From assembly GCF_000002985.6 (NCBI RefSeq), contig NC_003279.8, positions 3,596,001 through 3,660,000 of the forward strand: 64,000 bases of DNA, in the 5' to 3' direction. Positions 1-10,465 of the stretch are shown one piece after another; within the stretch, counting starts at the first letter, position 1, and every line of letters begins with the position of its first letter. The translations under genes and the position numbers were made by a program. A model generated the notes under the pieces. It worked only from the letters and a program-made list of their open reading frames with translations. It had not been told where the DNA came from and did no database searches. The stretch comes from Caenorhabditis elegans (Eukaryota > Nematoda > Chromadorea > Rhabditida > Rhabditidae).

Positions 1-3000
1 CGAGTTCTAATACTCTCCAATTGTTCTCCACGCATAAACCAAATATCCATACAAGTTTCTTTCGTTAAAATAATCTTCACATCATGTTTCACATGAATCC
101 TCTTTTTTCCTCTCGTCGGCATCGCAGTCGCTGTCGAATTTTGAAAATCGGGTGGATAGAAGAACGAATAAATAAGAAAACGTTGTTGTTCAGCCCATGG
201 ACCATAGGAGAGTACTGTATTGTTACCAAAACGCCATTCAGATGACCAGAGTGGAAGTTTTAAGGTTATGCTTTGCGGCTCATCGTCTGTTACGTAACCT
301 GCAAAATTTTTTAATTTATTTAAATTTTTTTTTTGAGCATTTGGGCAAAATTTTGGTCAAATTTCCGATTTTTCTGTTTTTTTGAAGACAATTTTCTAAT
401 TTTTCTCGAACGTTTTTTTTTTTGATATTTCAAAAAATCGAGAATTTTTCCCCGAAATATCGAGAAAATAAATATTTTTGAATTTTTTTAATCGAAAACT
501 TTTGTGAGAATCGTTGAAAATTTCTCGATTGTTTGAAATATCGAGAAAAATTAGAAAATGTTATTTAAAGTAACAGAAACTATCGAAAATTTTAAATTTC
601 GAAATTTCGATTAAAAAAAAAACGAAAAAATATTTCATTCTACGATATTTCGCTGGAAAATTCGATTTTTTTTCTGTTTTTTTTTTAATAATCGATTTTT
701 CGAATTGAAAAGCCTCGTTTTTTTTCGGCAAAAAAAAAACAGATTTTCGCGCACTTTTTGTCTAGTTTTAGCCAGTTTTAGAAGAAAGAGATTTTTTTTC
801 AGTTTTTAATTTTGCAAAAAATTTCGAACAATTGGCTTAAAAGATATTTGCTCTTCAACTCTGAAATTATACTAAAAATCATATAACTTAATATTAATTT
901 TAGCTTTTCGTCAAGTAAAGGAAAAAATTCTGAAAATGCGAAAAAATTGAGAAATCATTCATTTTCAGAAATTTTTCCTTGAAGAAAAGCTAAAATTAAT
1001 ATTAAATTATATGATTTTTAGTCTAATTTCAGAGTTGAAGCAAATATCTTTTAAGCCAGTTGTTCGAAATTTTTTGCAAAACTAAACACTGAAAAAAAAA
1101 ATTTATATTCGGTCACTTCTGTCTTTTTTAAAAATATTTTTTAAAACAGAATCCCCAAAAAATCTAAATTTTTTGAAATCTAGAGGATCCATGAAAAATC
1201 CTTTAAGATATTCAATTTTTCAGAGTTTCCAGAAAAATTTCGTTTTTTCCAATCGTTTTTCCAATTTTCAATTTCCATTTATTTCCATCTAATTCCAACC
1301 TAATAAATCCTGTTTATATACAAATTCCAACGACGCTGACTGTAACAATGGACATCCATCATTTCCCATTGTTCTCGGCGGATCTTTATCTTTTGCTGTG
1401 AAATCGAATTGCTCATTTTTGATAAGTGATACAGCGACATTTTCCGTTTCTCCTTCAAATGTGAGTAGAGCTCGATCGTTGGCCGATTCTGTTACACTCG
1501 TTTTGCCTCAAAATTATTTTTTTAAATAAATGTTTTTTACTCATTCGTTTGACGGTTTATAAAGGTCAAAATGTAGCTTTAAAATTTTTTAACCTGTTGA
1601 AAATCATTTTTTCGGGTCATTTTGCAATTTTTGTGGGTTTTCTTTATGTTTAGGATCTATTTTCAACTCTTAAAACACCTTTTTGCGAGAAAACTAAGGA
1701 TATCAAAAAAATTTCACGACTTTTTGGCTAATTTTGCACATTTTTCATAATTGAATTTTCAGAATTTTTTTTTTCAATTTTAATTCATCATTCGAGTTTT
1801 TTTTTTAATGTTTGCAGTAAAAAAAAAATGAAAATCGTTTTAAAAAATTCTGCGAAATTAAAACTACAGAACTCGTTAAAGGCGCACACCTTTTCGCATT
1901 TTACAAGAATTATTTTTCGTTTCGAGACCCAGTATCGTATCGTAGTTTCGGAGCAAAATTTCGGGCCTGTATAATAAAATTCGAATTTTGACTATTTACA
2001 GCTGGTGTGGTCGAATTTTTAATTGCATTATTAGACTTAAAATAGCCCGAAAACACCGAATTTCATAATGAAACTTTTTGAAAACTTCTCAAGAAAAGGT
2101 TATGACGGCTCAAAATATGGCCTAAAATTAGTTAAAATTTGAAATTTGACCGACTTGTCAAGCGGCTGGAAACTAATTTTTTTTTTGAAATCACCGTCAA
2201 ATTTTGAGTATTCACGTCAATTATCTTGGTTTTTCAACTCGATTTAGGTATTTTAAATACGATGGACCGCGAGATGTGGTTAAAAAAATTGAAAATCTCG
2301 CCGTCCATCGACTTTAAAATACCTAAATTGAGTTGAAAACGCAGGATAATTACATTGTATACTCAAAATTTGACGGTGATTTCAAAAAAGTTAGTTTCTA
2401 GCCGCTTGACAAGTAGGTCAAATTTCAAATTTTAACTAATTTTAGGCCATTTTTTGAGCCGCCATAACTTTTTTTTGAGAAATTTTCAGAACTTCTCATT
2501 ACGAAATTCGGTGTTTTCCGTACTCGTTAAAGGCGCACACCTTTTCGCATTTCAAGGAATTTTTCGTTTCGAGACCGGGTATCGTAGTTTTTTTTTAAAT
2601 TATTTTTTTAAAACCTCACTATTCAAATTCTCAAATCGTGTCCATAGAGCATAGGGTAGGAATTTATTTCCGACAAGAATGCATCCAGCAGACACTTCAA
2701 TATGTACAATACCCAATAGATTCCACATATTCTCCCATACAGACGACGGAGGTGATCTACAACTGAACATTGGCTTAGAAATATCTGCACGAAAATTCGA
2801 TAATATTACGTGTCAGGAGGCTTCGTCTGAGGCCGCCGTGCATCGTTCATATTCGTATTCTCGAAAAACCAATCAAATCTCCGAATTCTCGCGATTTCCG
2901 TGTATTTTGTCAGATTATTGTAGATATTAACGTGTAATCCGTTGAGCACAAGATGTAATCGGGAAGCTCGTTTTCTGGAATTTTATAGGATTTTTTTTAG

Positions 3001-4677
3001 CGAAAAATTGGATTTTTTTGCAAAAAAAAAATAAAATTTTTGAAAACAAAATTTGAGAAAGTTTTGGCATTTTTTGCAAATTTTTAACAAATAAATTCTG
3101 CCACTTTTGCGCCCGGTCTCGACACGACAAATTTTGGCTGAATGCGAAAAGGTGTGCGCCTTTAAAGATTACTGTAACTTCAATTTCGTGGAATTTTCAT
3201 AGATTTTTCATAGTTTTTCGATAAAAATTTATGATTTATTTTTAGAAAACATAAGAAATCGATAAAAATACATAAATTTCAACAAATCGTGAGAAAAACT
3301 ATTACGGAGACATCTACAGATGAGTTTTTCGCCATATCATACGAGAATGGGTCTCGCCACGCTGAAAATTGGCTACTGTAGCTTTATGGGCCGCTATTGA
3401 ATAATATTCATCAAACTAAATTGAAAATATTATGCATTATCGGACCATGAATCGACCCAAGCTACAGTAACTCGTTTTCAGCGTGGCGAGACCCATTAGC
3501 GTAAGATATGGCGAAAATTCTCACCTTTAGATGTCTTCGTAAATAGTTTTTTTCACGATTTTTTTGTTGTTGGTTTTTTCAAATTAATAATAATTGTAAT
3601 AACTAAAAAACTATAAAAAGTCGATAAAATTGAAATTACAGTACCCTTTATAGGCACACACCTTTCGGCATTTAGCCAAAATTTGTCGTGTCGAGGAACC
3701 GTAGTTTTTTCGAAAAAATCGACTTTTTCGTTGTAAAATCGCAAAATCTAGGGGAATAACGAACGTTGAAAGATTCAAATGTCGATGTTCCACAGATTTC
3801 CAATATTTGAATAATAAATGTCCATCGTTAACTTTGATCGTCATATCTCCATTATCATAAATTACGTTTCGAAACATTATTTTGCCGGCGTGCAAGCCTG
3901 AGATCGAAATACCACCGATTTTGAAATGGATTCCATTTTTTGATAATCGCAAATATCTGAAAAATGATTTTTTTTTTCGATTTTTACCGCCAGTTTTGTT
4001 GGATTTTTCTTTTATAGTGCCCAAATAAATTAATTTCGCAATAAAACTTCTTAAAAATTGCATCAAAAATATCTTAATATTTTATGGCGGTTCAAAATTT
4101 CAAAATTTTGGAAAAAAACCTGATTTTAGCAAAAATCTTTTTAGCTAAAATTTCGCAAGTTTTTCCGTTTCTCAGTGGCCGGAAATTAATTTTTATTCGA
4201 TTATTATACTCTTTGGATGCTTATCTCATGTTATTTCGTTGATTTAGGTATAATTAAAGCTTAAAATGTACCTAAATCAACGAATAACGAGAAATAAGCG
4301 ATCAAAGAGGAGAATAATCGAATAAAAATTAATTTCCGACCGCTGGGAAACGGAAAACTTGCGAAATTGGAGAGTTTTAGCTAAAATTAGCCAATTTTTT
4401 CAACTTTCGAAATTTTAAATCGCCATAAAAATTTATTGAGCAATTTCTAAGAAGTCTCCTTGCGAAATTAATCCATTTTCAAGCAAAAAACCTTCAGTTT
4501 TACTCACTTATCTATAACAAAAGTGAAAAAGAGTGCGCTGACTCGCGAGAAAAACAATACGACAAACGTGCTCCACGCCAGGAAAAGTGTGACGACAGAA
4601 GCCGTGACCCAGAATGAAACTCCTTTTAAATCGAGCTGAGCATCGTCGATTTTGATTTGAATATCGAAATCCGACAT
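1..4677 (-). CDS. lpd-3: LPD-3 / BLTP1 (KIAA1109, Csf1 family) bridge-like lipid transfer protein, N-terminal exons, partial
   Basis: Only the 5' part of a very large gene is present; it runs off the left edge. Exons read on the minus strand are 4677-4508, 3956-3765, 2974-2810, 2762-2620, 1488-1300 and 298-1, and all phases agree. Residues 1-56 start MSDFDIQIKIDDAQ and contain one N-terminal membrane helix (VTASVVTLFLAWSTFVVLFF). Next come blocks that match human KIAA1109 in order: HAGKIMFRNVIY, the LLFKYW block, RLHLVLNGLHVNIYN, the GIVHIEVSAGCILVGN block, and YGPWAEQQRF..FFYPPDF. Family knowledge: these rod-like proteins are anchored in the ER and move phospholipids at membrane contact sites. 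The third intron is only 47 nt (2809-2763); without it the frame breaks. Introns 1, 2, 4 and 5 carry hairpin or dispersed repeats. The family assignment is strong. The symbol also relies on the mis-12 neighbour, which I remember as adjacent in C. elegans. Confidence 0.88.
800..1101. repeat. Inverted repeat (hairpin MITE-like) in lpd-3 intron 5
   Basis: The left arm (from about 800: GCAAAAAATTTCGAACAATTG, then AAGATATTTGCTCTTCAACTC) recurs reverse-complemented to about 1101, with its centre near 948. The arms are about 140 nt and slightly diverged. No coding sequence is visible. The rest of intron 299-1299 is A/T-rich. Confidence 0.7.
1869..1945. repeat. Dispersed repeat 'AAAGGCGCACACC...GAGACCxxGTA', one of many copies
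   Basis: The core is CTCGTTAAAGGCGCACACC TTTTCGCATT followed by a TTTCGTTTCGAGACC block. Related copies, in either orientation, lie near 2522-2590, 3105-3170, 3640-3710, 5890-5940, 9905-9960, 10260-10300, 21655-21715, 51595-51655 and 63650-63715. It is non-coding and falls in introns and intergenic gaps. The family is abundant in C. elegans to my knowledge. Confidence 0.7.
2050..2518. repeat. Long hairpin repeat in lpd-3 intron 4, same family as 13521-14109
   Basis: AACACCGAATTTCATAATGAAAC at 2054 pairs with its reverse complement ending near 2518. The palindrome centre is near 2270 (GATGGACCGCGAGA ... TCGCCGTCCATC). Internal blocks such as TTTGACGGTGATTTC and CAAGCGGCTGGAAAC are shared with the hairpin in the upstream innexin gene, so the two are copies of one non-autonomous element. 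Confidence 0.8.
3298..3548. repeat. Inverted repeat in lpd-3 intron 2
   Basis: The left arm includes GGAGACATCTACAGATGAG and GGGTCTCGCCACGCTGAAAA. The right arm includes TTTTCAGCGTGGCGAGACCC and CACCTTTAGATGTCTTCGT. The centre is near 3425. It is a hairpin-forming non-coding element. Confidence 0.7.
4120..4395. repeat. Inverted repeat in lpd-3 intron 1
   Basis: TAGCTAAAATTTCGCAAGTTTTTCCG (left) pairs with CGGAAAACTTGCGAAATTGG..TAGCTAAAA (right). The centre near 4262 is TTGATTTAGGTATAATTAAAGC / TACCTAAATCAACG. The arms are about 120 nt. Confidence 0.75.
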
Positions 4678-5328
4678 TTTTTTTCGTTTTCGCCGCCGCC
4701 TAGAACCCGTAGTAGCCGACTGACATTAACTGAAAAATGAAAAACACATTTTTTTTTTTGGGAGAAAATGCGGAGAAAAATAGCAGAAAAACATTAAAAT
4801 TCGCGAAAAAATAATAAAATAACAACATTATCAGCATAAAAAATGAAAAATAAACAAAAATCAACACTGCTGAAAATGGGAGGAAAACGCGCCCCATCGC
4901 ACTTTTCCAATTGGCGGGGATTCAAATCAGTAATTTTACAAAAAGAGTCAGTTTAGATTGTTTTCCCAATGTTTTGAAGTGAAATTAAATGATAAAATAT
5001 AGACAATTATTTGTTTTATCTGAAAATCGATATTATTTTTGTTAAAACAATTGAAAAAGTGCGAAAATTAGTCAATTTTCAACTTTCACACAGGTTTTGT
5101 GCATTTTTTAAAGATTATTTTAAGAGCAAAAAGTGAATTTTAATGGAGATAAACAAAAATACTCAATAAATAAAACGTTAAATTTAAAAAATTTATCGAT
5201 TCAGTTCTCCGTGACCTTCTAAACTCAACAATTTTTCTGGAAAAACGTGTTCCACTTTCGGTTTTTCCCCAAATTTCAATGAAATTATTCAGTTCTTGTT
5301 ATTGAATTCTTCAAGAAGTGAGTGAAGT
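4678..5328. other. Divergent intergenic region between lpd-3 and the 5329 gene
   Basis: A 651-bp AT-rich gap. It should hold the promoters of both divergent genes. I see no clear TATA box, no repeat of note and no coding potential beyond chance frames. Confidence 0.6.
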
Positions 5329-6858
5329 ATGATCGATCGCAACATAATCAAGTGTGCACAAATCCTAGTCATCATTCAACTTGGCTTCATTGTTCCCGGA
5401 AATGGTAAATTTGAATTTAATTGCAAAATTCTTGAATTAAGGAGATTTGCGATCGCCTTCTTAATACGGTATTCAGTTTACTTTGCTTTCCATGTAAAAG
5501 CTTATTACATAGTCGTCAAAAAATGAGAAATTTCGCCAAGCAAGGTCTCGCAGCGTAGTTATATATTCGTCGTAGGACCTTGTGCGTCCAGTGTGGCTGA
5601 TTTTCGACTACGCACGTGGTGTCAGAGTGTCTTGATCTACGTAGATCTACAGAAAATGCGGGAGAAGAGACGCAGAGTTCTCAACTGATTTCGTATGGTC
5701 AAGAACGTGCTGAAGCCACATAATTTTGGGCATAAAAAATCCCGCATTTTTTGTAGATCAAACCGTAACGGGACAGCCTGGTACCGCGTGACTATGTACG
5801 TAATACAGTAATTTCCGGTACTTTGTTGCTGTGGTATTTTTATTGATTTTTAATCGAAAAAATCGTGTAAAATTTGATGAAAATGCTGCAGAGGAATTAC
5901 AGTACTCTTTCAACTTTTCGTTTCGAGACCGCGTACCGTAATTTTAGGGCAAAAATCGTAGAATTTCAAATTCCGGTGCCAACATTCCAAAACATTAATC
6001 AAGCTCTCTTTTAGCAAAAATGCAAGCCTTCTCGATTAATGTGACGGAATATTCAATGGCATATCGATTTAAGTGAGATTTTCTTCTTAGATTTTGTTGC
6101 TAGAAACTAAATTTAATTAATTAATTAAATAATTAAAATCTTTTTAGCATTTTGGCAATTGGAGGCATTTTCAACATGACAATTTCATTGTTCAATCTTA
6201 TCTTTGCCCTCTTCAATTTTTACCTAATCTTTGGAAGGGTAAGTGTTCAGAGCTAGAACCCATACAAAAATTCATGATTTTCAGTATGATTTGAGACTTC
6301 GTCAAATTGCTGAAAAACTGAAAATCGCGGTGGACGAGATGGCCGGAAGGGATTTGCACCCGAAGCTTAAAAGTTAGTATTCGCAAAAATTTGTTTGGGT
6401 CTCGCAGCGAAGTTCCGTCTATTTTTGGGGCGAGGCCGTGACCTCGAGAAGAAGCGATACAAGTTAGAGAAAAATTAACATTTCTCCAAATTTTCAGTGT
6501 CCCTCTCGCGTACAATTCCACGGGGAACTTCAATGCTTGATGACATTTGGAAGTTGCTCAAAGAGCCCAGTGCACTGTTTGATAATGCTAATGATCTACT
6601 CCCAGGACAGAAAGAAGAACGTATTGATAGAATGAATGAAAAGGTGAGCTGGATATGTTGGAGCCGGAAATTTAGAGATTTTCTTTTCAGAAAGAGGAAG
6701 ACGCAAAAACTCCGAAAAATTCGAAAAATTCGAAAACACCGAAGAAGGCCAAAATGCCGAAAAACGCCAAAACGCCAAGAACGCCAAAGTCTTCTGCGTC
6801 AAAAACGCCGAAAGCCAGTACAGTTAGTGGAAAGTTGGAAAAGAAGAAGAAGAAATAA
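5329..6858 (+). CDS. Unknown small membrane protein with Lys-rich C-terminal tail
   Basis: Six exons join in phase: 5329-5404, 6015-6072, 6148-6238, 6285-6372, 6498-6643, 6691-6858 (208 aa). I do not recognise the family. The N-terminus (about residues 7-24, IKCAQILVIIQLGFIVPG) is a possible signal peptide or anchor. A second strongly hydrophobic helix follows at about 45-72 (MTISLFNLIFALFNFYLIF). The middle part (YDLRLRQIAEKLKIAVDEM) is amphipathic. The last about 55 residues are almost only K, T, P, S, A and N, with repeated KTPK/KNAKTP units, and end in KLEKKKKK. The tail may be nuclear-localising or a flexible phospho-acceptor region; that is inference. The intron at 5405-6014 contains a hairpin repeat. 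Exon 2 is the least certain exon, but it is needed to keep the frame. Confidence 0.6.
5560..5800. repeat. Palindromic dispersed repeat, copies at 25650-25870 and 54355-54430
   Basis: It holds CACGTGGTGTCAGAGTGTC, ATGCGGGA, CTCAACTGATTTCG and, inverted, TCCCGCATTTTTTGTAGATC..CCGTAACGGGACAG. The same blocks occur in the large intron at 25650-25870. It is a non-coding hairpin repeat family. Confidence 0.7.
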
Positions 6859-6959
6859 GGAAATGTACTATGCTTTACACTTGTCGGAAATAAATTTTGG
6901 TTCTTTAATTTTTTTAAATTTTTTGAACAATTTTGGAGTTGGATAACTGCTGAATTACC

Positions 6960-7190
6960 GAATTGCCGATCTGATTAATTCCGGCAATTTGTCGGTTTGC
7001 CGGAAATGTTCAATTCCGACAATTTGCCGGTTTGCCGGAAAATTTTAATTCCAGCAATTTGCCGATTTGCCGGAAATTTCAAATCCGGCAATTTGCCGAT
7101 TTGCCGGAAATGTTCAATTCCGACAATTTTCCGGTTTGCCGGAAATTTCAAATCCGGCAATTTACCGATTTGCCGGAAAAATCGTTTCCC
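6960..7190. repeat. Minisatellite of CCGGCAATTTGCCGATTTGC units
   Basis: At least seven imperfect copies of a unit of about 20-36 bp (TTCCGGCAATTTGCCGATTTG and variants) lie in the 6859-7342 gap. The same unit recurs at 21890-21970 and 22375-22850. Each unit is partly self-complementary. Some frames stay open through the repeat, but the peptide is purely repeat-derived and was not called as a gene. Confidence 0.8.
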
Positions 7191-7342
7191 GTCCACCTCT
7201 GCTACAAGTGATACAACATTCCCTTTCTCTCTCTCTGTACCATCAAGTGACAATATAATGAAAAAATACCAGCAGCTGTGTGTTCGGGACCACCGCGTAC
7301 GCGCGCACTGTGACCCTAGACGATCGATAGAGTGGTCTCCAA

Positions 7343-8427
7343 ATGGCAGATGTACTCATTGCAGCTGTGCAGTATTTCTCATCAGTCTTGCCCCACCCGT
7401 TGCGCGGTGTTGTCTCTCTAGAAATGGCCTCCCGCCTCGAATGCTCAATTTGCTTCTTCGATTTTGGTAAGTATTTTTTTCTCTACTAGTCTAGTCTTTC
7501 TGCCATAATTCGCAGTTTTTTTTTCAAATTTCCAATTTTTCAGATGACTTCCAGCACCTGCCAAAACTATTGGAGAACTGCGGTCACACATTCTGCTACT
7601 CTTGCCTTTTTGATTGGCTCAAAAGCCAGGACACGTGTCCGATGTGCCGAGAAGCGGTAAATATGACGCAGGAGATCCCGACAAATGTGGAAATTCTAGC
7701 CGTTTTCGAGAAAAAGAAGGCGAATCCAGAATGCAATTGTGATGATGAGTCAAGGTAAGCTCTTATAAGAATAATCGATAATTTGATTCGAAAATTGTGT
7801 TTTAAAAGTTATGAAAATGAAAAAAAAGAAGAAAAACTACTTACAAATCGAAAAAGAAAGAAGTATGCGAAAAAATCTAAAGAAAATTCAATAAAATCTA
7901 CAGTAATCTTCAAGGTGCACATCGCAGTTGTTAATCTAAACAATTTCGCTGCGAGACCCTCGCTTGTAAATACGAGTGTGCGCCTTTAAAATCGTAGCTA
8001 GTAATAAAAATTAAAAGAATTAAAGATTTTTTCATGAAATCTCACAAAATTTTAAGAAAAAAAAAGGAACATCGCAGCTTAAAAAAAAACAAAAAATAAT
8101 TTTTTCTCAAAATTTAATTCCAGCGTCTACTACTGCCCGACATGCATGCTCCAAAACTATGCAAATTGGGAAGATCGCCGAGAAAGCGGAGAGCACACGT
8201 TCTGCTTCGGCTGTGCGTGCAATCATATGGATGAGCACGAGCACAAAATCAAGCAGCTCGGCATGGGCTCCGAGATCAGCCTGGAAATTGATAAAGACGA
8301 CGGGAAAACTTTGGATGACAAAAAATCGTGTATTTCGTCGAAAAAACGTGTTCTGTACTTCCTCTCGATCCTTGTAATTGCTGTGATTATTCTTTTTGTT
8401 CTGTGTATTTATTTCAAAATGATTTGA
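7343..8427 (+). CDS. RING-finger protein with C-terminal membrane anchor (probable E3 ubiquitin ligase)
   Basis: Three exons: 7343-7466, 7544-7754, 8124-8427 (212 aa). A second in-frame ATG at 7424 would give 185 aa; the upstream ATG is used because the frame is open and hydrophobic, but either could be right. A C3HC4 RING begins at CSICFFDFDD and continues CGHTFCYSCLFDWL and CPMC. A second Cys/His cluster follows (YYCPTC, CFGCACNHMDEHEH), resembling a degenerate B-box. The C-terminus is a single hydrophobic helix (VLYFLSILVIAVIILFVLCIYF), so the protein is probably tail-anchored with the RING in the cytosol. RING domains recruit E2 enzymes; the substrate is unknown. Nematodes carry many such RING/TM proteins, so no symbol is given. 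Confidence 0.8.
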
Positions 8428-8678
8428 TTTTGTGTTTCTAGACGATGAAATACGGGTCACAAAGATGTTCGGTGGAATGATTGTATGCTATTTTTCATGT
8501 ACCTTTTCACGATTTTTCTCAAAAATAAATTTATTTTTATATAGTTGTTTAAGTTGGTAAATGTGTAGCTTCATAAGCACTCAAATTTGAGCTCAAGAAA
8601 AAAATTAGCATAGGATTAAAAAAAAAGAAAATAAAGAGAAATCAAATATTTAAAATATCGATTTTCGAACAAATAAGG

Positions 8679-9694
8679 TTAAACTGGAGACATTCGTGTT
8701 GGGCTATCGGGGACAATTCTCTTCTGGCTTATAAGCTGCTCTTGGCTCTTCTCCATCACATGGAGCACTTCAATAGCATTGTTCACTGCTTCTAGCTCGT
8801 CATGTCGTTTTGCCAGTTTGATGCGGAGCTGAACATTTGGAATTTGAAGCTTTTATGTGAAAATTGGAAAGGTTAGATGCAAAAACTGGCGATTTTAGCA
8901 GGTTTCTAAAATTAAGCAATTTTTCTTGAATTTTTTGACGATTTTCAGTCTAGTCGCGGTCATTTTTACTCAACTTGCAGCCTTTTTCAGTCATTGTAGT
9001 CTATTTTGGACAGTTTTAAGCTATTTTCAGTATATTTTCCGCATTTTTAAGTCCATTTAGTAGTGAAGAAAAAAAAAATTCTGATAGGTTCCTCATTTAT
9101 TTTTATTTACCTGTCGAATTTTCTCCAATTTCTCGTCGAACTCCTTCTCGACCTGTTTCAGACTTTTGTGCTCCTTGGCCGACGCGATGAGCATTTTCTT
9201 CTGAAAAATGATTTTTTAAATAAATAATTTCCGAAAAAAGGCAATTCTTACGCATTCTGGAAGAGTCACAGAGGCGGGAATTCTGAAGATATTTGTGACG
9301 CAGAATCTCTGAAAAAAATTGGCATAAATTCAGATATTTAATCGAGAAATATGTCAAACCTTCATCATTTTGAATGCTTTCTCGTTAGTTTTGTCGCTGA
9401 ATGGGAAGGATAGCAAGCAGAGACGGTCTTTGTCGGTGAGCTGAAAATTAAATTTTTTAAAATTAAATTTCTTTTTTGAAAAAAAAACCTTTTTCAATGA
9501 GTTCTTAAACTCATTGCTGCAAACTTCTTCCCATGCGTCGACGTAAATATTGAAAACTGAAAGATTTCTGATTTTTCCGCAAAAAAACGTTCGAAAATTC
9601 AATAAAACTCACTGGAATCGCTGAACGAACCGGCCGAAAATCCGAAAAACGAGATTTGATTTTCATTAGAGATTCCCGACAATTCGCTCTCCAT
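8679..9694 (-). CDS. mis-12: MIS-12, KMN-network kinetochore protein
   Basis: Six exons on the minus strand: 9694-9613, 9556-9489, 9440-9360, 9308-9252, 9200-9111, 8828-8679, in phase (175 aa). It starts MESELSGISNENQISFFGFS and ends PTRMSPV. A helical block (YVDAWEEVCSNEFKNSLKK) precedes a C-terminal coiled coil (KEHKSLKQVEKEFDEKLEKI, then LAKRHDELEAVNNAIEVLHV). The length and the layout of a short head followed by coiled coil fit the Mis12 subunit. That complex links centromeric chromatin to Knl1 and Ndc80 and is needed for chromosome segregation. The assignment also leans on lpd-3 next door, which I recall as the mis-12 neighbour in C. elegans. Sequence similarity in this family is weak, so domain evidence alone would leave it as a coiled-coil protein. 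Confidence 0.72.
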
Positions 9695-10465
9695 TTTTAG
9701 TTTCTGAATTGAATTTTTAAAGAATAAATGTTCAGGATTAAATCAAGAAATGAGGGCGAAAAACTGTTTTTGAAGATTATTGGTTCGCGGGAGGTGAGGT
9801 GTGCATACACGCTCACGTCGCATTGCGGACATGGAACATGGATACATATTTATATTTATTATTAAACAGGCGTAAAAATTTTGCAATTTTCCTCCAAAAA
9901 TACTGTTTCTGGTCTCGAAACGACAATTATTTGTTGAATGAAACGGGTGTGCGCTTTTAAGGATTACTGTAATTTCAAACTTTTGTCGCTGCGGATATTT
10001 TATCGATTTTTCATGGTTTTCTGTGTGACAATAGTTTTGTTAGTTAAAAACTGGATGAAAATTATGAAAAATAAATAAAGAAAGTCTTTAAAAAATAAAA
10101 AATGACGGAAAATTATCCAAAAATTGGAATTTTCTCAAAATCAAAAGTCGAAAATTGTCGCTTTTTCCTTTTTTTTTTTAACTCTAAAAATCGGAAAAAA
10201 TTTATAAAATCAAAAAAGGCATATTTTTCGATTCTCTGGGAAATTCCTATCGCATTCAGCACAAAATTGTCGTGTCGAGACCTGGTACCGTATTTTCGGT
10301 GGAAAATCGCAGTTCCTGGGTAATCAATAGGAGGAATTAAAAAGTTAAAAAAAAAGTAATTTTGGCTGTAAACCAATAAATAAAACAACGAAACAAACCT
10401 AAATACCTATAAATTCCAAGTGCTTTATTCTAAAATTCGATCCTCTAAAAATCTCAAAAAATAAA
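9695..10465. other. Intergenic region with dispersed repeats
   Basis: It holds two copies of the GAGACC / GGTGTGCGC dispersed repeat (about 9905-9960 and 10255-10300). The remainder is A/T-rich. The part next to 9695 must contain the mis-12 promoter. The part near 10465 is the 3' flank of the Ku-like gene. No further gene is seen. Confidence 0.6.

Noticed and set aside
6960-7190. CRISPR-like array
   Set aside because: Units are contiguous and degenerate with no unique spacers, and the genome is animal.
6975-7470. Open frames through the CCGGCAATTTGCCG repeat on both strands
   Set aside because: The peptides are pure repeat translations (CRFAGN.. units); no splice or homology support beyond the real exon start at 7343.
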